Origin: an uncultured Kouleothrix sp.
Lineage (GTDB): Bacteria > Chloroflexota > Chloroflexia > Chloroflexales > Roseiflexaceae
Length of the DNA: 10,130 bases
Direction of reading: 5' to 3'
Assembly: GCA_937858455.1 (NCBI GenBank)
Contig: CALLYN010000420.1
Coordinates: 1 to 10,130, forward strand
In this document: piece by piece, positions 1 to 7,455 of the stretch
Numbering within the stretch: the first letter of the stretch is position 1
Layout of the letters: each line of letters opens with the position of its first letter
The notes under the pieces: model-generated
Database searches by the model: none
What the model was told of the DNA's origin: nothing
What the model saw: only the letters and a program-made list of their open reading frames with translations
Position numbers and translations under genes: made by a program

Positions 1-1196
1 GGCGGCCGATCCTCGCGCCGGCCGCCACGATCTTCGCGCGGCTCGGCTGGCGCGGCCAGCTCGCGCGGGCGATCCTCAAGCCGCATCGACAGGCTAATGC
101 GTTTGCTACCCGAGTCGATCTCGAGCACTCGCACCTTCACCGGGTCGCCGACTTTGACGGCATCCTCGACCTTCGCCACGCGCTGATCCGAGAGCTCGGA
201 GATGTGCACCAGGCCATCGCGCCCGACGCCGATATCGACAAACGCGCCGAACGGCGCCAGGCCGCTGATCGTCCCTTCGACGATCTGGCCTTTCTCGAGC
301 TGGGCCAGGCGCTGGCCGCGCTGGGCGCGGCGCAGGCTCAGGCTGATGCGCGTGCCCTCGGCGTCCACCTCAAGCACCTTAAACGTATAGGTCTGCCCGA
401 CCGTCACGGCATCCTCGGCCTTTTCGATCCGGCCTTCGGCCAGCTCGGAAACGTGCACCAGGCCATCCTTGCCCACGCCGATATCGACAAACACGCCAAA
501 CGGCGCAATGCCAGTAACCGTGCCCTCAACGTTATCGCCAACGCGCAGCGACGCCAAGGCCACACGATTCAGCTCGGGCTTTTTACGGCCACGCTCGCGC
601 GGCTGGTTGGCGCGCTCCTTCGAGCGCATGGTCAGGCTGATCCGCCGCCCATCCGGCTCGACGCTCTTGACGCGCACCTTCACGGTATCGCCGATCTGCA
701 CGATATCGCTTGGCGAGTCAATCCGCGTGTCGCTCATCTCGGAGATATGCACCAGGCCATCTCGGCCGACGCCGATATCGACGAAGATGCCATACAGCGC
801 GATCGACGTCACCCGGCCCTCGAGCTCCATACCAGCCTCGAGGTCTTTCACCCGGCGCGGCTTGCCGCTGTCTTCTTCAGGCAACGGCGTGTAGCTCGCG
901 CCTTCGCCGGCTGGCGCGTCGGCAGCCGGGGCTTCGGCCGCTTCGCCGTTTGCATCAACATCAGCCGGCACGCCAGCCGCCGGGGCTTCCTCGGCAGACA
1001 CGGCAACACCGGCCGGAGCCTCGGCTGCCGGGGCTTCCTCGGCTGCCGAGGCGGCAGCGGGCTGCGCTGCCGATTCTGGCTGCTGTACAACAGCCGACTG
1101 CTTTGACTCGTCTGGATCCGCAACCGCAGTCGCGGCGTTCACCAGATCGTCAAGCAGTTCGTTCCGCTCCTCGACGGGGCGCTCCTGATCGGTCAT
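1..1196 (-). CDS. S1 RNA-binding domain protein, ribosomal protein S1-like (3' end off the window)
   Basis: The frame is open from an ATG at 1196 to the left edge (398 codons, no stop reached). AGGAGG at 1207-1212 lies 10 nt before the ATG and fixes the start. Residues ~20-110 are an acidic, low-complexity Ala/Pro/Glu extension. Three S1 (OB-fold) repeats follow at about residues 119-191, 217-289 and 300-372. Each carries the hallmark G-x-F-V-D-I-G-V-G-(R/K)-D-G-L-V-H-(I/V)-S-E core and ends in R-I-S-L-(S/T)-(M/L)-R. A basic linker (~192-212) separates repeats 1 and 2. The tail from ~373 becomes rich in Arg, Glu and Asp, suggesting a charged disordered C-terminus. S1 repeats bind single-stranded RNA; proteins of this layout usually act with the 30S ribosome in mRNA binding. 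A different S1-type RNA-binding role is possible, because the number of repeats beyond the edge is unknown. It is transcribed alone from the promoter at 1237-1264. Confidence 0.93.
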   Translation of the reverse strand, partial: MTDQERPVEERNELLDDLVNAATAVADPDESKQSAVVQQPESAAQPAAASAAEEAPAAEAPAGVAVSAEEAPAAGVPADVDANGEAAEAPAADAPAGEGASYTPLPEEDSGKPRRVKDLEAGMELEGRVTSIALYGIFVDIGVGRDGLVHISEMSDTRIDSPSDIVQIGDTVKVRVKSVEPDGRRISLTMRSKERANQPRERGRKKPELNRVALASLRVGDNVEGTVTGIAPFGVFVDIGVGKDGLVHVSELAEGRIEKAEDAVTVGQTYTFKVLEVDAEGTRISLSLRRAQRGQRLAQLEKGQIVEGTISGLAPFGAFVDIGVGRDGLVHISELSDQRVAKVEDAVKVGDPVKVRVLEIDSGSKRISLSMRLEDRPRELAAPAEPREDRGGRREDRP

Positions 1197-1236
1197 GACC
1201 AACGATCCTCCTGATAGGTTTTCCAACAGCATCTGG

Positions 1237-1264
1237 ATTATAAAGGTCGAATATTAAGACTCAA
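1237..1264 (-). promoter_or_regulatory. Sigma-70-type promoter of the S1-domain gene
   Basis: On the minus strand a perfect -10 hexamer TATAAT (1237-1242) is preceded by TTGAGT (1259-1264) at a 16-nt spacing. Transcription would begin near 1230, leaving a leader of about 35 nt that contains the AGGAGG ribosome binding site. The -35 element overlaps the stem of the putative chelatase terminator at 1261-1290, so the two units sit very close together. Confidence 0.65.
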
Positions 1265-1290
1265 AGCTCACATGCGTTCACGAGCTTTGA
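1261..1290 (-). terminator. Stem-loop after the chelatase gene, possible weak terminator
   Basis: A perfect 9-bp inverted repeat, TCAAAGCTC at 1261-1269 and GAGCTTTGA at 1282-1290, encloses a 12-nt loop. It lies 17 nt after the chelatase stop codon at 1307. Downstream on the minus strand the sequence is AT-rich (GTCTTAATATT) but has no uninterrupted U run, so termination may be weak, or the element may instead protect the mRNA 3' end. Confidence 0.45.
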
Positions 1291-1306
1291 AGAGATACAC
1301 CGTGCG

Positions 1307-2299
1307 CTAGCGGCTTAGCTCCGAGCGCACCAGCGCTGCCAAGCCGCCTTCCTGGATGTCTTCAAGCCGATGGTAGTGCCCCTTCAGGTGGAAAGCCAGC
1401 TGGCGCGCCAGACCGCGCTCGAAGATCGGGTGCTCGGTGTCGATTACCACCGAGCGGATCGACTGCGTTGCGACGAAATCGGCCAGCGCGTAGCACTCGG
1501 CTTGGGGCGGCAGATCGCCCATCGACACATTCGCCTGGCCGTCGGTCAGCAGCACCATGAGCGGAATAACTTCCGGGTCGCGCTTGCGCGCGCGCTCAAG
1601 CACCTCGAACCCCAGCAGCAGCCCGCGTGACAGCGGCGTCTTGCCGCCGGTCGGCATCGTCTGCAGGTATTTCTGCGCCAGCTCGATGCTGTTGGTTAAC
1701 GGCAGCAGCAGCGTCGCGTAATCGCGCTGGAACGACACCAGCCCAACTTGATCGCGGCGCTGGTAGGCATCGCGCAGCAGCGAGAGCACCGCCGCCTTGG
1801 TTGCGCGCATACGCTCTTCGGCCGCCATGCTCCAGCTGGCATCAACAACAAAGCAGACCGCATTGCGCGTTTTGCGCACCCGTACTTTCTGGCGCAGGTC
1901 GGTGCGCCGCAAGATCACCCGGCGCGGTGCACGTTCCGCTTTCGCCGGGTGCGCTTCACGGCGTTGGCGCTGATGTATCGCTGCTTCGCGCAGGGTCGCA
2001 TCGAGCGCGAGATCGGTCACTCGCTTGGCCGGGCGGCTCGAAATATACCTGCCGCTCTTGCGAGCGACTTTGGTCCGGCTGCGTTTGCCGGCCGCGCGGC
2101 GGGCCATGCGATCGCGCTGGCCTTCAAGCCGGCGGGGCTTGAACTGCGCGCTGGCCTTCACTACCTTCTCGCCGCTGCCCTTGTTCGTACTTGGCTGATT
2201 TCCATCGGCCATCTGAGCCGAGGCGCTCGGCGAGGTACCTTCCTGAGCATCGGCGTCGCGCGTCTCTTCGCCGCCGGCCTGCTGCTCAGTTATGGATGC
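1307..2299 (-). CDS. chlD: ChlD/CobT-type chelatase medium subunit, VWA part, reached by -1 frameshift from the ChlI frame
   Basis: This frame holds the C-terminal half of the medium subunit of a magnesium/cobalt chelatase. From the slip site (2299) it gives 330 residues. First comes an acidic linker with a run of Glu, Asp and Gln, then a very basic stretch (about 20-115 counted from the internal Met at 2212), then a von Willebrand factor A domain. The VWA metal-ion site is intact: D-A-S-W-S (D124, S126, S128), T192 in GGKTPLSRG, and D224 in LLTDGQAN. In this family the VWA domain docks on the AAA+ ring and couples ATP hydrolysis to metal insertion by the large CobN/ChlH subunit. No convincing Shine-Dalgarno precedes the internal ATG at 2212, and the linker before it stays open back to the slip site, so frameshifting explains expression better than a separate start. 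Joined to ChlI residues 1-365 it forms a protein of about 695 residues, a normal length for fused ChlD. Confidence 0.87.
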   Translation of the reverse strand, partial: ASITEQQAGGEETRDADAQEGTSPSASAQMADGNQPSTNKGSGEKVVKASAQFKPRRLEGQRDRMARRAAGKRSRTKVARKSGRYISSRPAKRVTDLALDATLREAAIHQRQRREAHPAKAERAPRRVILRRTDLRQKVRVRKTRNAVCFVVDASWSMAAEERMRATKAAVLSLLRDAYQRRDQVGLVSFQRDYATLLLPLTNSIELAQKYLQTMPTGGKTPLSRGLLLGFEVLERARKRDPEVIPLMVLLTDGQANVSMGDLPPQAECYALADFVATQSIRSVVIDTEHPIFERGLARQLAFHLKGHYHRLEDIQEGGLAALVRSELSR

Positions 2300-2317
2300 T
2301 TTTTTTTTACACCCTCC
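2243..2317 (-). promoter_or_regulatory. Programmed -1 ribosomal frameshift signal in the chelatase mRNA
   Basis: On the minus strand the zero frame reads GTA AAA AAA AAG CAT CCA TAA, with the run of nine A at 2300-2308 and the stop at 2290-2292. The heptamer A AAA AAG (2299-2305) is in the correct phase for tandem -1 slippage and is the type used by E. coli dnaX. A spacer of 9 nt (2290-2298) follows. Then comes a stem: CTGAGCA (2283-2289) pairs perfectly with TGCTCAG (2243-2249), and a further inner CGGCG/CGCCG pairing (2269-2273 with 2251-2255) is possible. A Shine-Dalgarno-like GGAGGG (2312-2317) lies 6 nt before the heptamer. After slippage the next codons read GCA TCC ATA ACT GAG and stay open into the VWA domain. 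Confidence 0.8.
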
Positions 2318-3393
2318 ACCGACGGCGTGTTTTCGGCTGCCTCTTCGCCGCTAGCCCGATCGAGGATCGCGTTCATACGCCCTTCGTCGAGCTTCACCTC
2401 GGTGAACGGCTGGCGGCGCATCCGGTGCGGCAGTGCCAGCTCGGCTGCCAGGCGAATATCGTCAAGCGTCAGGTTCACGCGGCTCGACCACGCCGCCAGC
2501 GTACGCGCTGTTTCGAGTATCGCCAGGTCGGCGCGGTGGCCATCGACGCCAAGCTCGAGCACCAGCGCGGCCACAGCGGCCATGTCGGTGCGCGCGATCT
2601 GCACAGCCGGCAGCAACGCACGCGCGGCGATGATCCGCTCGGCAAGCTTGTGCTCTTCGGCCTGCCACTCGCCGGCGAACCGATCCGGGTCGGCGTCATA
2701 GGCCATGCGCCGCTCGATCACCGCCACGCGGCCGGCGACATCGGCAATACCGCCGATCTCAACAACCAGGCCGAAGCGATCGAGCAGCTGCGGCCGCAGC
2801 TCGCCCTCTTCCGGGTTCATGGTGCCGACCAAAATAAACCGCGCGGGATGCGAGATGCTGATGCCCTCGCGCTCGACGGTATTCACGCCCATTGCGGCGG
2901 CGTCGAGCAGCAGATCGACGATATGATCATCGAGCAGGTTCACTTCGTCGACATACAGCAAGCCCCGGTTGGCCTGGGCGAGCAAGCCCGGCTCGAAACG
3001 GCGCTGGCCTTCGGTGAGGGCGTGCTCGAGATCGAGCGAGCCGACCACGCGATCTTCCGAGGCCGCCACCGGCAGCTCGATCAGCGGCGTCGGGCGCGTC
3101 ATGACCTGCAGCTCATCGCCAGCCTCAAAGCGCTCGCGGATCTCATCGGCCATGAGCGCCGGGTTCGTGGGCGAGCTATTGTATGGATCGCCAGCGACGA
3201 CATCAATCGGCGGCAGCAGCCGGGCCAGGCCGCGCACAGCTGTCGACTTGGCAGTGCCCTTTTCGCCGCGAATCAGCACGCCGCCAACACGGGGGTTCAC
3301 CGCGTTCAGCAGTAACGCGCGCTTCAAACGCTCTTGGCCTACCAGCGCGCTAAATGGATAAATTGGTCGTTCCCTGGCCATATACTTGCACAC
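2290..3393 (-). CDS. chlI: ChlI/BchI-like AAA+ chelatase ATPase subunit (zero-frame product)
   Basis: This is a complete 367-residue AAA+ ATPase of the magnesium chelatase I family, which assembles into a hexameric ring and drives metal insertion into tetrapyrroles. Walker A is GEKGTAKST (residues 43-51), Walker B is [10 protein letters not shown] (145-154), sensor 1 lies in [10 protein letters not shown] (around 192), an arginine finger is in LLDRFGL (R206) and sensor 2 is in GHRADLA (R287). All appear intact. The start chosen is GTG at 3393, because GGAG lies 8 nt upstream; the ATG at 3381 is an alternative lacking such spacing. The stop follows an A9 run after K365, and a -1 slip there extends the protein into the VWA domain. 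A working ATPase site is expected if the short product serves as the I subunit. No gene for a large subunit (ChlH or CobN) is in the window, so the metal (Co or Mg) cannot be decided here. Confidence 0.92.
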   Translation of the reverse strand: MCKYMARERPIYPFSALVGQERLKRALLLNAVNPRVGGVLIRGEKGTAKSTAVRGLARLLPPIDVVAGDPYNSSPTNPALMADEIRERFEAGDELQVMTRPTPLIELPVAASEDRVVGSLDLEHALTEGQRRFEPGLLAQANRGLLYVDEVNLLDDHIVDLLLDAAAMGVNTVEREGISISHPARFILVGTMNPEEGELRPQLLDRFGLVVEIGGIADVAGRVAVIERRMAYDADPDRFAGEWQAEEHKLAERIIAARALLPAVQIARTDMAAVAALVLELGVDGHRADLAILETARTLAAWSSRVNLTLDDIRLAAELALPHRMRRQPFTEVKLDEGRMNAILDRASGEEAAENTPSVEGVKKKHP

Positions 3394-3544
3394 ACCATAA
3401 ACGCTCCAGCCTCGTTATGACGCCGGAGGTCGCTGCTGCGATGTCGTTCATTATGGGGGAAATTTGCGTGGAGAGCGACACCGAAACGAACACCTACGTA
3501 ACCGTTAACGATACGATATTCCTGGATCATCACTGAACGGCGGT

Positions 3545-3573
3545 ATTCTCGCATAAAGGCCGCTAAAAGTCAA
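3545..3573 (-). promoter_or_regulatory. Sigma-70-type promoter of the chelatase gene
   Basis: On the minus strand TTGACT (3568-3573) and GAGAAT (3545-3550) are separated by exactly 17 nt. The -35 matches consensus at 5 of 6 positions and the -10 at 4 of 6. Transcription starting near 3538 would give a leader of about 145 nt before the GTG at 3393, which is long for this window. I looked for a cobalamin riboswitch in this leader and did not recognise one. Confidence 0.5.
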
Positions 3574-3625
3574 ATCAGCAAACTATCACCTAGGCCTTCC
3601 AGGCGCATTGGCAAGCGCTATTGGG

Positions 3626-3658
3626 ACACACAAAATGCCTGGCCAACCGGCCAGGCAT
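3626..3658 (-). terminator. Intrinsic terminator of the metalloprotease gene
   Basis: A perfect 10-bp stem, ATGCCTGGCC (3635-3644) and GGCCAGGCAT (3649-3658), closes on a 4-nt loop. On the minus strand it is followed by TTTTGTGTGT (3626-3634 region). It begins 22 nt after the protease stop codon at 3680, so it ends that transcript before the chelatase promoter. Confidence 0.85.
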
Positions 3659-3679
3659 CGCAGTGTATCGCGTCTGCAG

Positions 3680-5494
3680 CTACGTGGCCGCCACTGGCAG
3701 CCAGATCGGCGAGGCTGGTAGTGCCTGCACCGGCTGCGAGGCATTGCCGGCTTCGTCGCGCAAGCGCACAAACAACGTATCGGATTGGAGCGATACCACG
3801 ATTTTAGCCTGGAACGGCTGCCACACGCCCGAGCCGCTCGGCGCTGCGTCTATCTGCATCGCAGTAACCTGCGTCTGCCCATCGGCGGCTTGGATCTCGA
3901 GCCAGAGCGTGCCGTGATCGCGCTTCAGCAGCGCCCGGCCGATCGGCGGCGTCCGGTCAAGCGTCACTGCAACGCTGAAGGGCGCCGACTCGAGCCCTTT
4001 GGGATCGCGGAACCGCGCGTAGATGGTATGCGCGCCTTCGGTCGCGCCGATCTGCATGCTCGCTGAAGGCTGCGCGGCCGCCCAGGCCGCACCGCTGAAG
4101 TAAGCATTTTCGCTCAGCTGGATCATTGAGCCAGCCGGCGCTGCGATCGTCAGATTCACTGTAGTGGCATTCGTCACTTTGGGCGCCGTAATCTGGTAGC
4201 CCGGGTTATCGCCGACCCCGCTGACACTGATATTCTCGTAGCGCACGACGGGCGAGATCGCGCCGATGCGATTAAAGGCGCGCAATTCGACGGCGTGCTG
4301 GCCGTTGTAGAGCGGCATCGTCGCATTGATCTGCTCGGCGACAGTGTTATACGCACCATCGGCAGGCGCCAGCGCAAGCCAGGCGCCACCGTCGATGCGG
4401 TACTCGACCCGCGTGATGCTGTTGATACTGGCCAGTTCGCCTGCCGGCGAAGCATACGCCTGATCGACTGCACTCCCGCTGATCAGCGGGCGCGTGCCGG
4501 GCGAGGATTGCGAAAGCTGGATCTGCAGCTGCGGCGCGGTATCAAGCGGGTCGGGAATGCCGTCGCTGTCGCTGTCGCGATAGCCCAGCTGCCCAAATGC
4601 CGACTGATCGACCTGGTTGCCGCTATAGGCTGACAGCGGCTCGATCATGATCGACGGGAAATGGGTGCCACAGTTATTTGCCTGGCTGTTGGTGTTCGGC
4701 ACCGATAGGTAGCCGCTCTTCTGGGTGCACGATACGCCGGCCGCAGCGTACTGATCGAGCGCGCCGAAGATATGGCCAAACTCGTGCGCCACCACCGGCG
4801 CCATCTGGCGAATGCCGTAGGGGCCGACATCGGAAGTAATCACCATGAACGGGCCGTTGATGTAGGCATAGGCGAAGTGGCCGTCGGCGAAGCGCCCGTC
4901 GGACGTGCCGGCGCTATTGGCTACGAAGATGTTGGCGGCCCAATCGGCGCCACGCTCGCGCCGCAGCGCCTCATCGGCGGCATACGCCTGGTCGAAATAG
5001 TTTGACGCCGCGATGCCCATCGACGTAAAGGCATCGCCAACCCACTGGCTCTCGGTGCTCAGGCCATGCAGAACCGGCTCGTAGCCCGACGGCACGACCT
5101 GGCTGGTCAGATCGAACTGCAGGTGTGCGTTCGGCAGCTGCGCGGCCCACCACGACAGCGCTGCTGAAACCTGGTTTTGCACATCCGTGAGCTGCGTCGG
5201 GCTCCAATTTTTAACCGATGGCTCGTAGTGGCCGTTGCTTTCAACAAAAATCAGCCGCACCGCTACCTTTCCGGCCAGAAAAGCACTGGGCTGGTACAGG
5301 CCAGGCGTGGGATCGGTGGCAACGCTTGCGGTGCTGGGCGGTTGAGGCGGTAACAGTGCATCGCCCAGCAGCGGTGTGGCGGCATCGGCCGACTGCTGGG
5401 CGGAAGTGCCGGCGGAAACCGGCGATGCCATGCCGATAAGGGCGGCCAGAATCAGTGCCATGGCTACAATAGCCGAAAAACGCTGAGCGCTCAT
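3680..5494 (-). CDS. Secreted zinc metalloprotease-like protein, HExxHxxGxxD type, with Ig-like C-terminal repeats
   Basis: The product has 604 residues. Residues 1-28 form a signal peptide: basic N-terminus, hydrophobic core AIVAMALILAALIG and a small-residue cleavage area near PVSAG. A Pro/Ala/Thr-rich spacer follows to ~70. Residues ~76-300 are the catalytic region, with H237-E238-F-G-H241-I-F-G244-A-L-D247. This matches the metzincin zinc site with Asp as third ligand, as in snapalysin-like enzymes, and S-I-M-I at 281-284 could be the Met-turn. C256 and C275 may form a disulphide. D-S-D-S-D-G-I-P-D (307-315) is a calcium-binding thrombospondin type 3-like loop. About three beta-rich Ig-like modules follow (~330-425, 435-512, 515-590), including TLDRTPP typical of bacterial Ig-like repeats. 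No membrane anchor or sorting signal is seen at the C-terminus, so it is probably released. GGGG lies just upstream of the ATG. It stands alone between a terminator and a divergent gene. Substrate unknown. Confidence 0.85.
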   Translation of the reverse strand: MSAQRFSAIVAMALILAALIGMASPVSAGTSAQQSADAATPLLGDALLPPQPPSTASVATDPTPGLYQPSAFLAGKVAVRLIFVESNGHYEPSVKNWSPTQLTDVQNQVSAALSWWAAQLPNAHLQFDLTSQVVPSGYEPVLHGLSTESQWVGDAFTSMGIAASNYFDQAYAADEALRRERGADWAANIFVANSAGTSDGRFADGHFAYAYINGPFMVITSDVGPYGIRQMAPVVAHEFGHIFGALDQYAAAGVSCTQKSGYLSVPNTNSQANNCGTHFPSIMIEPLSAYSGNQVDQSAFGQLGYRDSDSDGIPDPLDTAPQLQIQLSQSSPGTRPLISGSAVDQAYASPAGELASINSITRVEYRIDGGAWLALAPADGAYNTVAEQINATMPLYNGQHAVELRAFNRIGAISPVVRYENISVSGVGDNPGYQITAPKVTNATTVNLTIAAPAGSMIQLSENAYFSGAAWAAAQPSASMQIGATEGAHTIYARFRDPKGLESAPFSVAVTLDRTPPIGRALLKRDHGTLWLEIQAADGQTQVTAMQIDAAPSGSGVWQPFQAKIVVSLQSDTLFVRLRDEAGNASQPVQALPASPIWLPVAAT

Positions 5495-5990
5495 ATGTCC
5501 CCACAGTACGCCAGAGGCAAGACGTCTTAGAAGAATGCTGGCGGACCGGGCGGAGCCAGGGCCGCACTGGTTGTAACACGAACATCATACAGGCGCGCTG
5601 TGGTTCTCACTAGGGGTCGATAGTCCTGCCGTAATGCGGCGCAAGTCCGGGTAGGGACTAGTGGTTTAGTAGTCTTAACGTACTATTGCCAGAGGCCGGC
5701 CGCAGCCCACTGAGACGCGAAGCGCATTGGAAAGCCAACGCCAGTTCGAGCGCGAGCAGGCAGCGTATGGTGATTACGAGCGTGCGTGGTAGGGCCCGGC
5801 ACAGCCATGCCACGACGCTCGCCCCAAGCAGCGCCTGCCGCCCGCCGCGCGAGCTTTCACCCTACTGCGGCGGCTGCACCGCACACCGTGGCCAAGCGCA
5901 TACACTCTGCAAAGCTTTTGCACCAACTCTGGCAGCTTCCGAAAGTGGAATGATAGGTTTTGGCAGCAAATTCAGCTGTTTTTGACAGGC
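5495..5990. other. Intergenic region between the protease gene and the divergent HMG-CoA reductase gene
   Basis: I see no convincing gene here. Open frames on either strand are short, lack ribosome binding sites and have unconvincing composition. The part at 5608-5663 contains repeated AGTCC/GGGACT half-sites and a CACTAG/CTAGTG inverted pair, and may be a control region for the protease gene. The part at about 5700-5940 shows nothing I can assign; it could hold a decayed gene. Confidence 0.5.
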
Positions 5991-5995
5991 TGTAA

Positions 5996-6004
5996 TGCTA
6001 TACT
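5996..6004 (+). promoter_or_regulatory. Extended -10 promoter of the HMG-CoA reductase gene
   Basis: TGC followed by TATACT (5999-6004) forms an extended -10 element, which can work without a good -35. A perfect TTGACA (5982-5987) lies only 11 nt upstream of this -10, too close to pair with it, so it may be coincidental. Transcription would start at about 6011, right at the palindrome that begins there. The leader would be about 68 nt. Confidence 0.5.
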
Positions 6005-6015
6005 AGCCATTGTTC

Positions 6016-6033
6016 CGTGGTTCACGAACCACG
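6016..6033 (+). promoter_or_regulatory. Palindrome at the presumed transcription start of HMG-CoA reductase (operator or 5' hairpin)
   Basis: CGTGGTTC (6016-6023) and GAACCACG (6026-6033) are perfect 8-bp inverted repeats with a 2-nt centre. The site begins ~12 nt after the -10 hexamer. As DNA it has the size and position of a dimeric repressor operator; as RNA it would form a hairpin at the mRNA 5' end. A second, outer pairing GTTCC (6012-6016) with GGAAC (6046-6050) overlaps it, so two alternative folds are possible. Confidence 0.5.
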
Positions 6034-6078
6034 CAGGGAGTGAGCGGAACACACAATAAGTGAGAGGTACATACTTTC

Positions 6079-7383
6079 ATGGGAACGCGCAACTCACGGC
6101 TTGGCGGGTTCTACCAGCTCAACCCATTCGAGCGGCTTCAGGCGGTGAAGTCGTTTGATGGGCTGAACGACGAAGACCTGCGCCAGCTCCACGGCGGCAA
6201 TGGCGCCTTGACCGTTGAGCGCGCTGACAAGATGATCGAGAATGTCGTAGGAACATTTAACCTACCGCTCGGCATCGCCACGAACTTTCAAATCAACGGC
6301 CGCGACGTGCTCGTGCCGATGGTTGTGGAAGAGCCCTCGATCGTCGCCGGGGCGAGCTACGCTGCCAAGCTCGTACGCGAAGGCGGCGGCTTTCAGACCA
6401 GCTCAACCGACCCAGTGATGATCGGGCAGATTCAGCTCGTAAACATTGCCGACCCCGGGCGCGCGCGCTTTGATATTCTTGCGCACCGCGAGGAGCTTCT
6501 CGCGCTGGCGAACCGCCAGAGCAACAGCTTGCTGGCGCTGGGCGGCGGCGCGAAGGACATCGAGGTGCGGGTGTTCGACTCAAGCCCGATGGGGCCAATG
6601 CTGGTGGTACACCTGCTGATCGACTGCCGCGACGCGATGGGCGCGAATGCGATCAACACGATGGCCGAAGCGGTAGCCCCGCTGCTCGAGCAGATCAGCG
6701 GCGGCCGCGCGTACCTGCGCATTCTGTCGAATCTGAGCGATCGGCGGCTGGCGCGGGCGCGAGCGGTGGTGCCGGCACGGGCACTTGAGCGCGACGGTAT
6801 TCCAGGCGACGAGGTTGTCGAAGGGATTTTATGGGCCTATTCGTTTGCGGCGATTGATCCATACCGGGCGACGACGCATAACAAAGGCATCTTGAACGGC
6901 ATCGACCCGGTGCTGATCGCCACCGGCAACGACTGGCGCGCAGTCGAAGCCGGCGCGCACGCCTACGCAGCGCGGAGCGGCCAGTATACTTCGCTGACCG
7001 TGTGGGAGCGCGACGCGCACGGCAACTTAGTCGGCACACTCGAAATGCCTCTGGCGATCGGGATCGTCGGCGGCGCGACCAAAGTGCACCCGGCGGCGCA
7101 AGCGGCGCTGAAGCTGCTGAATGTCAAAAGCGCGAGCGAGCTGGCCGAGGTCTGCGCGTGCGCCGGGCTGGCCTCGAACCTTGCGGCCATGCGCGCGCTC
7201 GCTACCGAGGGCATCCAGCGCGGGCATATGGGCCTGCACGCTCGGCAGGTGGCGATGGCAGCGGGCGCGCACGGCGCCGAAATCGACGAGATCGCGCGGC
7301 GCATGGTTGAAGAGCGGCAGATCAAACCAGCGCGCGCTGCACTGCTGCTGGCCGAGCTGCGCACGGTGCCAAACAGCAATTAA
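6079..7383 (+). CDS. mvaA: Class II hydroxymethylglutaryl-CoA reductase
   Basis: The product (434 aa) interconverts HMG-CoA and mevalonate with a nicotinamide cofactor, the committing step of the mevalonate route when run reductively. Length and motifs fit the bacterial class II family (Pseudomonas mevalonii type, ~428 aa). These include [17 protein letters not shown] (54-70), MVVEEPS with catalytic Glu85, [11 protein letters not shown] (185-195), THNKG with Lys269, TGNDWRAVE with Asp285, and GLHARQVA with the C-terminal catalytic His387. All four catalytic residues are present. Class II enzymes often favour NADH, but the cofactor is not decided by what I can see. Many class II enzymes degrade mevalonate; here the gene is followed by HMG-CoA synthase and a thiolase, which points to biosynthesis of isoprenoids. 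AGAGG lies 11 nt before the ATG. A terminator separates it from the synthase. Confidence 0.96.
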   Translation: MGTRNSRLGGFYQLNPFERLQAVKSFDGLNDEDLRQLHGGNGALTVERADKMIENVVGTFNLPLGIATNFQINGRDVLVPMVVEEPSIVAGASYAAKLVREGGGFQTSSTDPVMIGQIQLVNIADPGRARFDILAHREELLALANRQSNSLLALGGGAKDIEVRVFDSSPMGPMLVVHLLIDCRDAMGANAINTMAEAVAPLLEQISGGRAYLRILSNLSDRRLARARAVVPARALERDGIPGDEVVEGILWAYSFAAIDPYRATTHNKGILNGIDPVLIATGNDWRAVEAGAHAYAARSGQYTSLTVWERDAHGNLVGTLEMPLAIGIVGGATKVHPAAQAALKLLNVKSASELAEVCACAGLASNLAAMRALATEGIQRGHMGLHARQVAMAAGAHGAEIDEIARRMVEERQIKPARAALLLAELRTVPNSN

Positions 7384-7419
7384 GCCGTTTTCGTAACTAT
7401 GACTATGGATGCTGCGACG

Positions 7420-7455
7420 GGGCGAGCAACCGGCGTGTTGCTCGCCCTTGTTTTG
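7420..7455 (+). terminator. Intrinsic terminator between HMG-CoA reductase and HMG-CoA synthase
   Basis: GGGCGAGCAA (7420-7429) and TTGCTCGCCC (7438-7447) form a perfect 10-bp stem with an 8-nt loop, followed by TTGTTTTG. It sits 36 nt after the reductase stop and 40 nt before the synthase start. I see no strong promoter between it and the synthase, so the synthase and thiolase may depend on readthrough or on a weak promoter in this short gap. Confidence 0.8.

Noticed and set aside
204..1106. A 300-codon plus-strand frame opposite the S1 gene, with repeated HQAI and DADID blocks
   Set aside because: The repeats are simply the antisense reading of the three S1 domains; the minus frame gives textbook S1 sequence.
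2191..3315. A 374-codon open frame on the plus strand opposite the ChlI gene
   Set aside because: It lies antisense to a gene with complete AAA+ motifs, has no recognisable domain, and is rich in His, Arg and Gln as expected of a shadow frame in GC-rich DNA.
3394..3544. Possible cobalamin riboswitch in the leader of the chelatase gene
   Set aside because: The leader of about 145 nt is short for this class and I could not find its conserved B12 box. A covariance-model search would settle it.
5686..5985. A 99-codon plus-strand frame in the intergenic region
   Set aside because: No ribosome binding site, no recognisable motif, and it ends inside the reductase promoter region.
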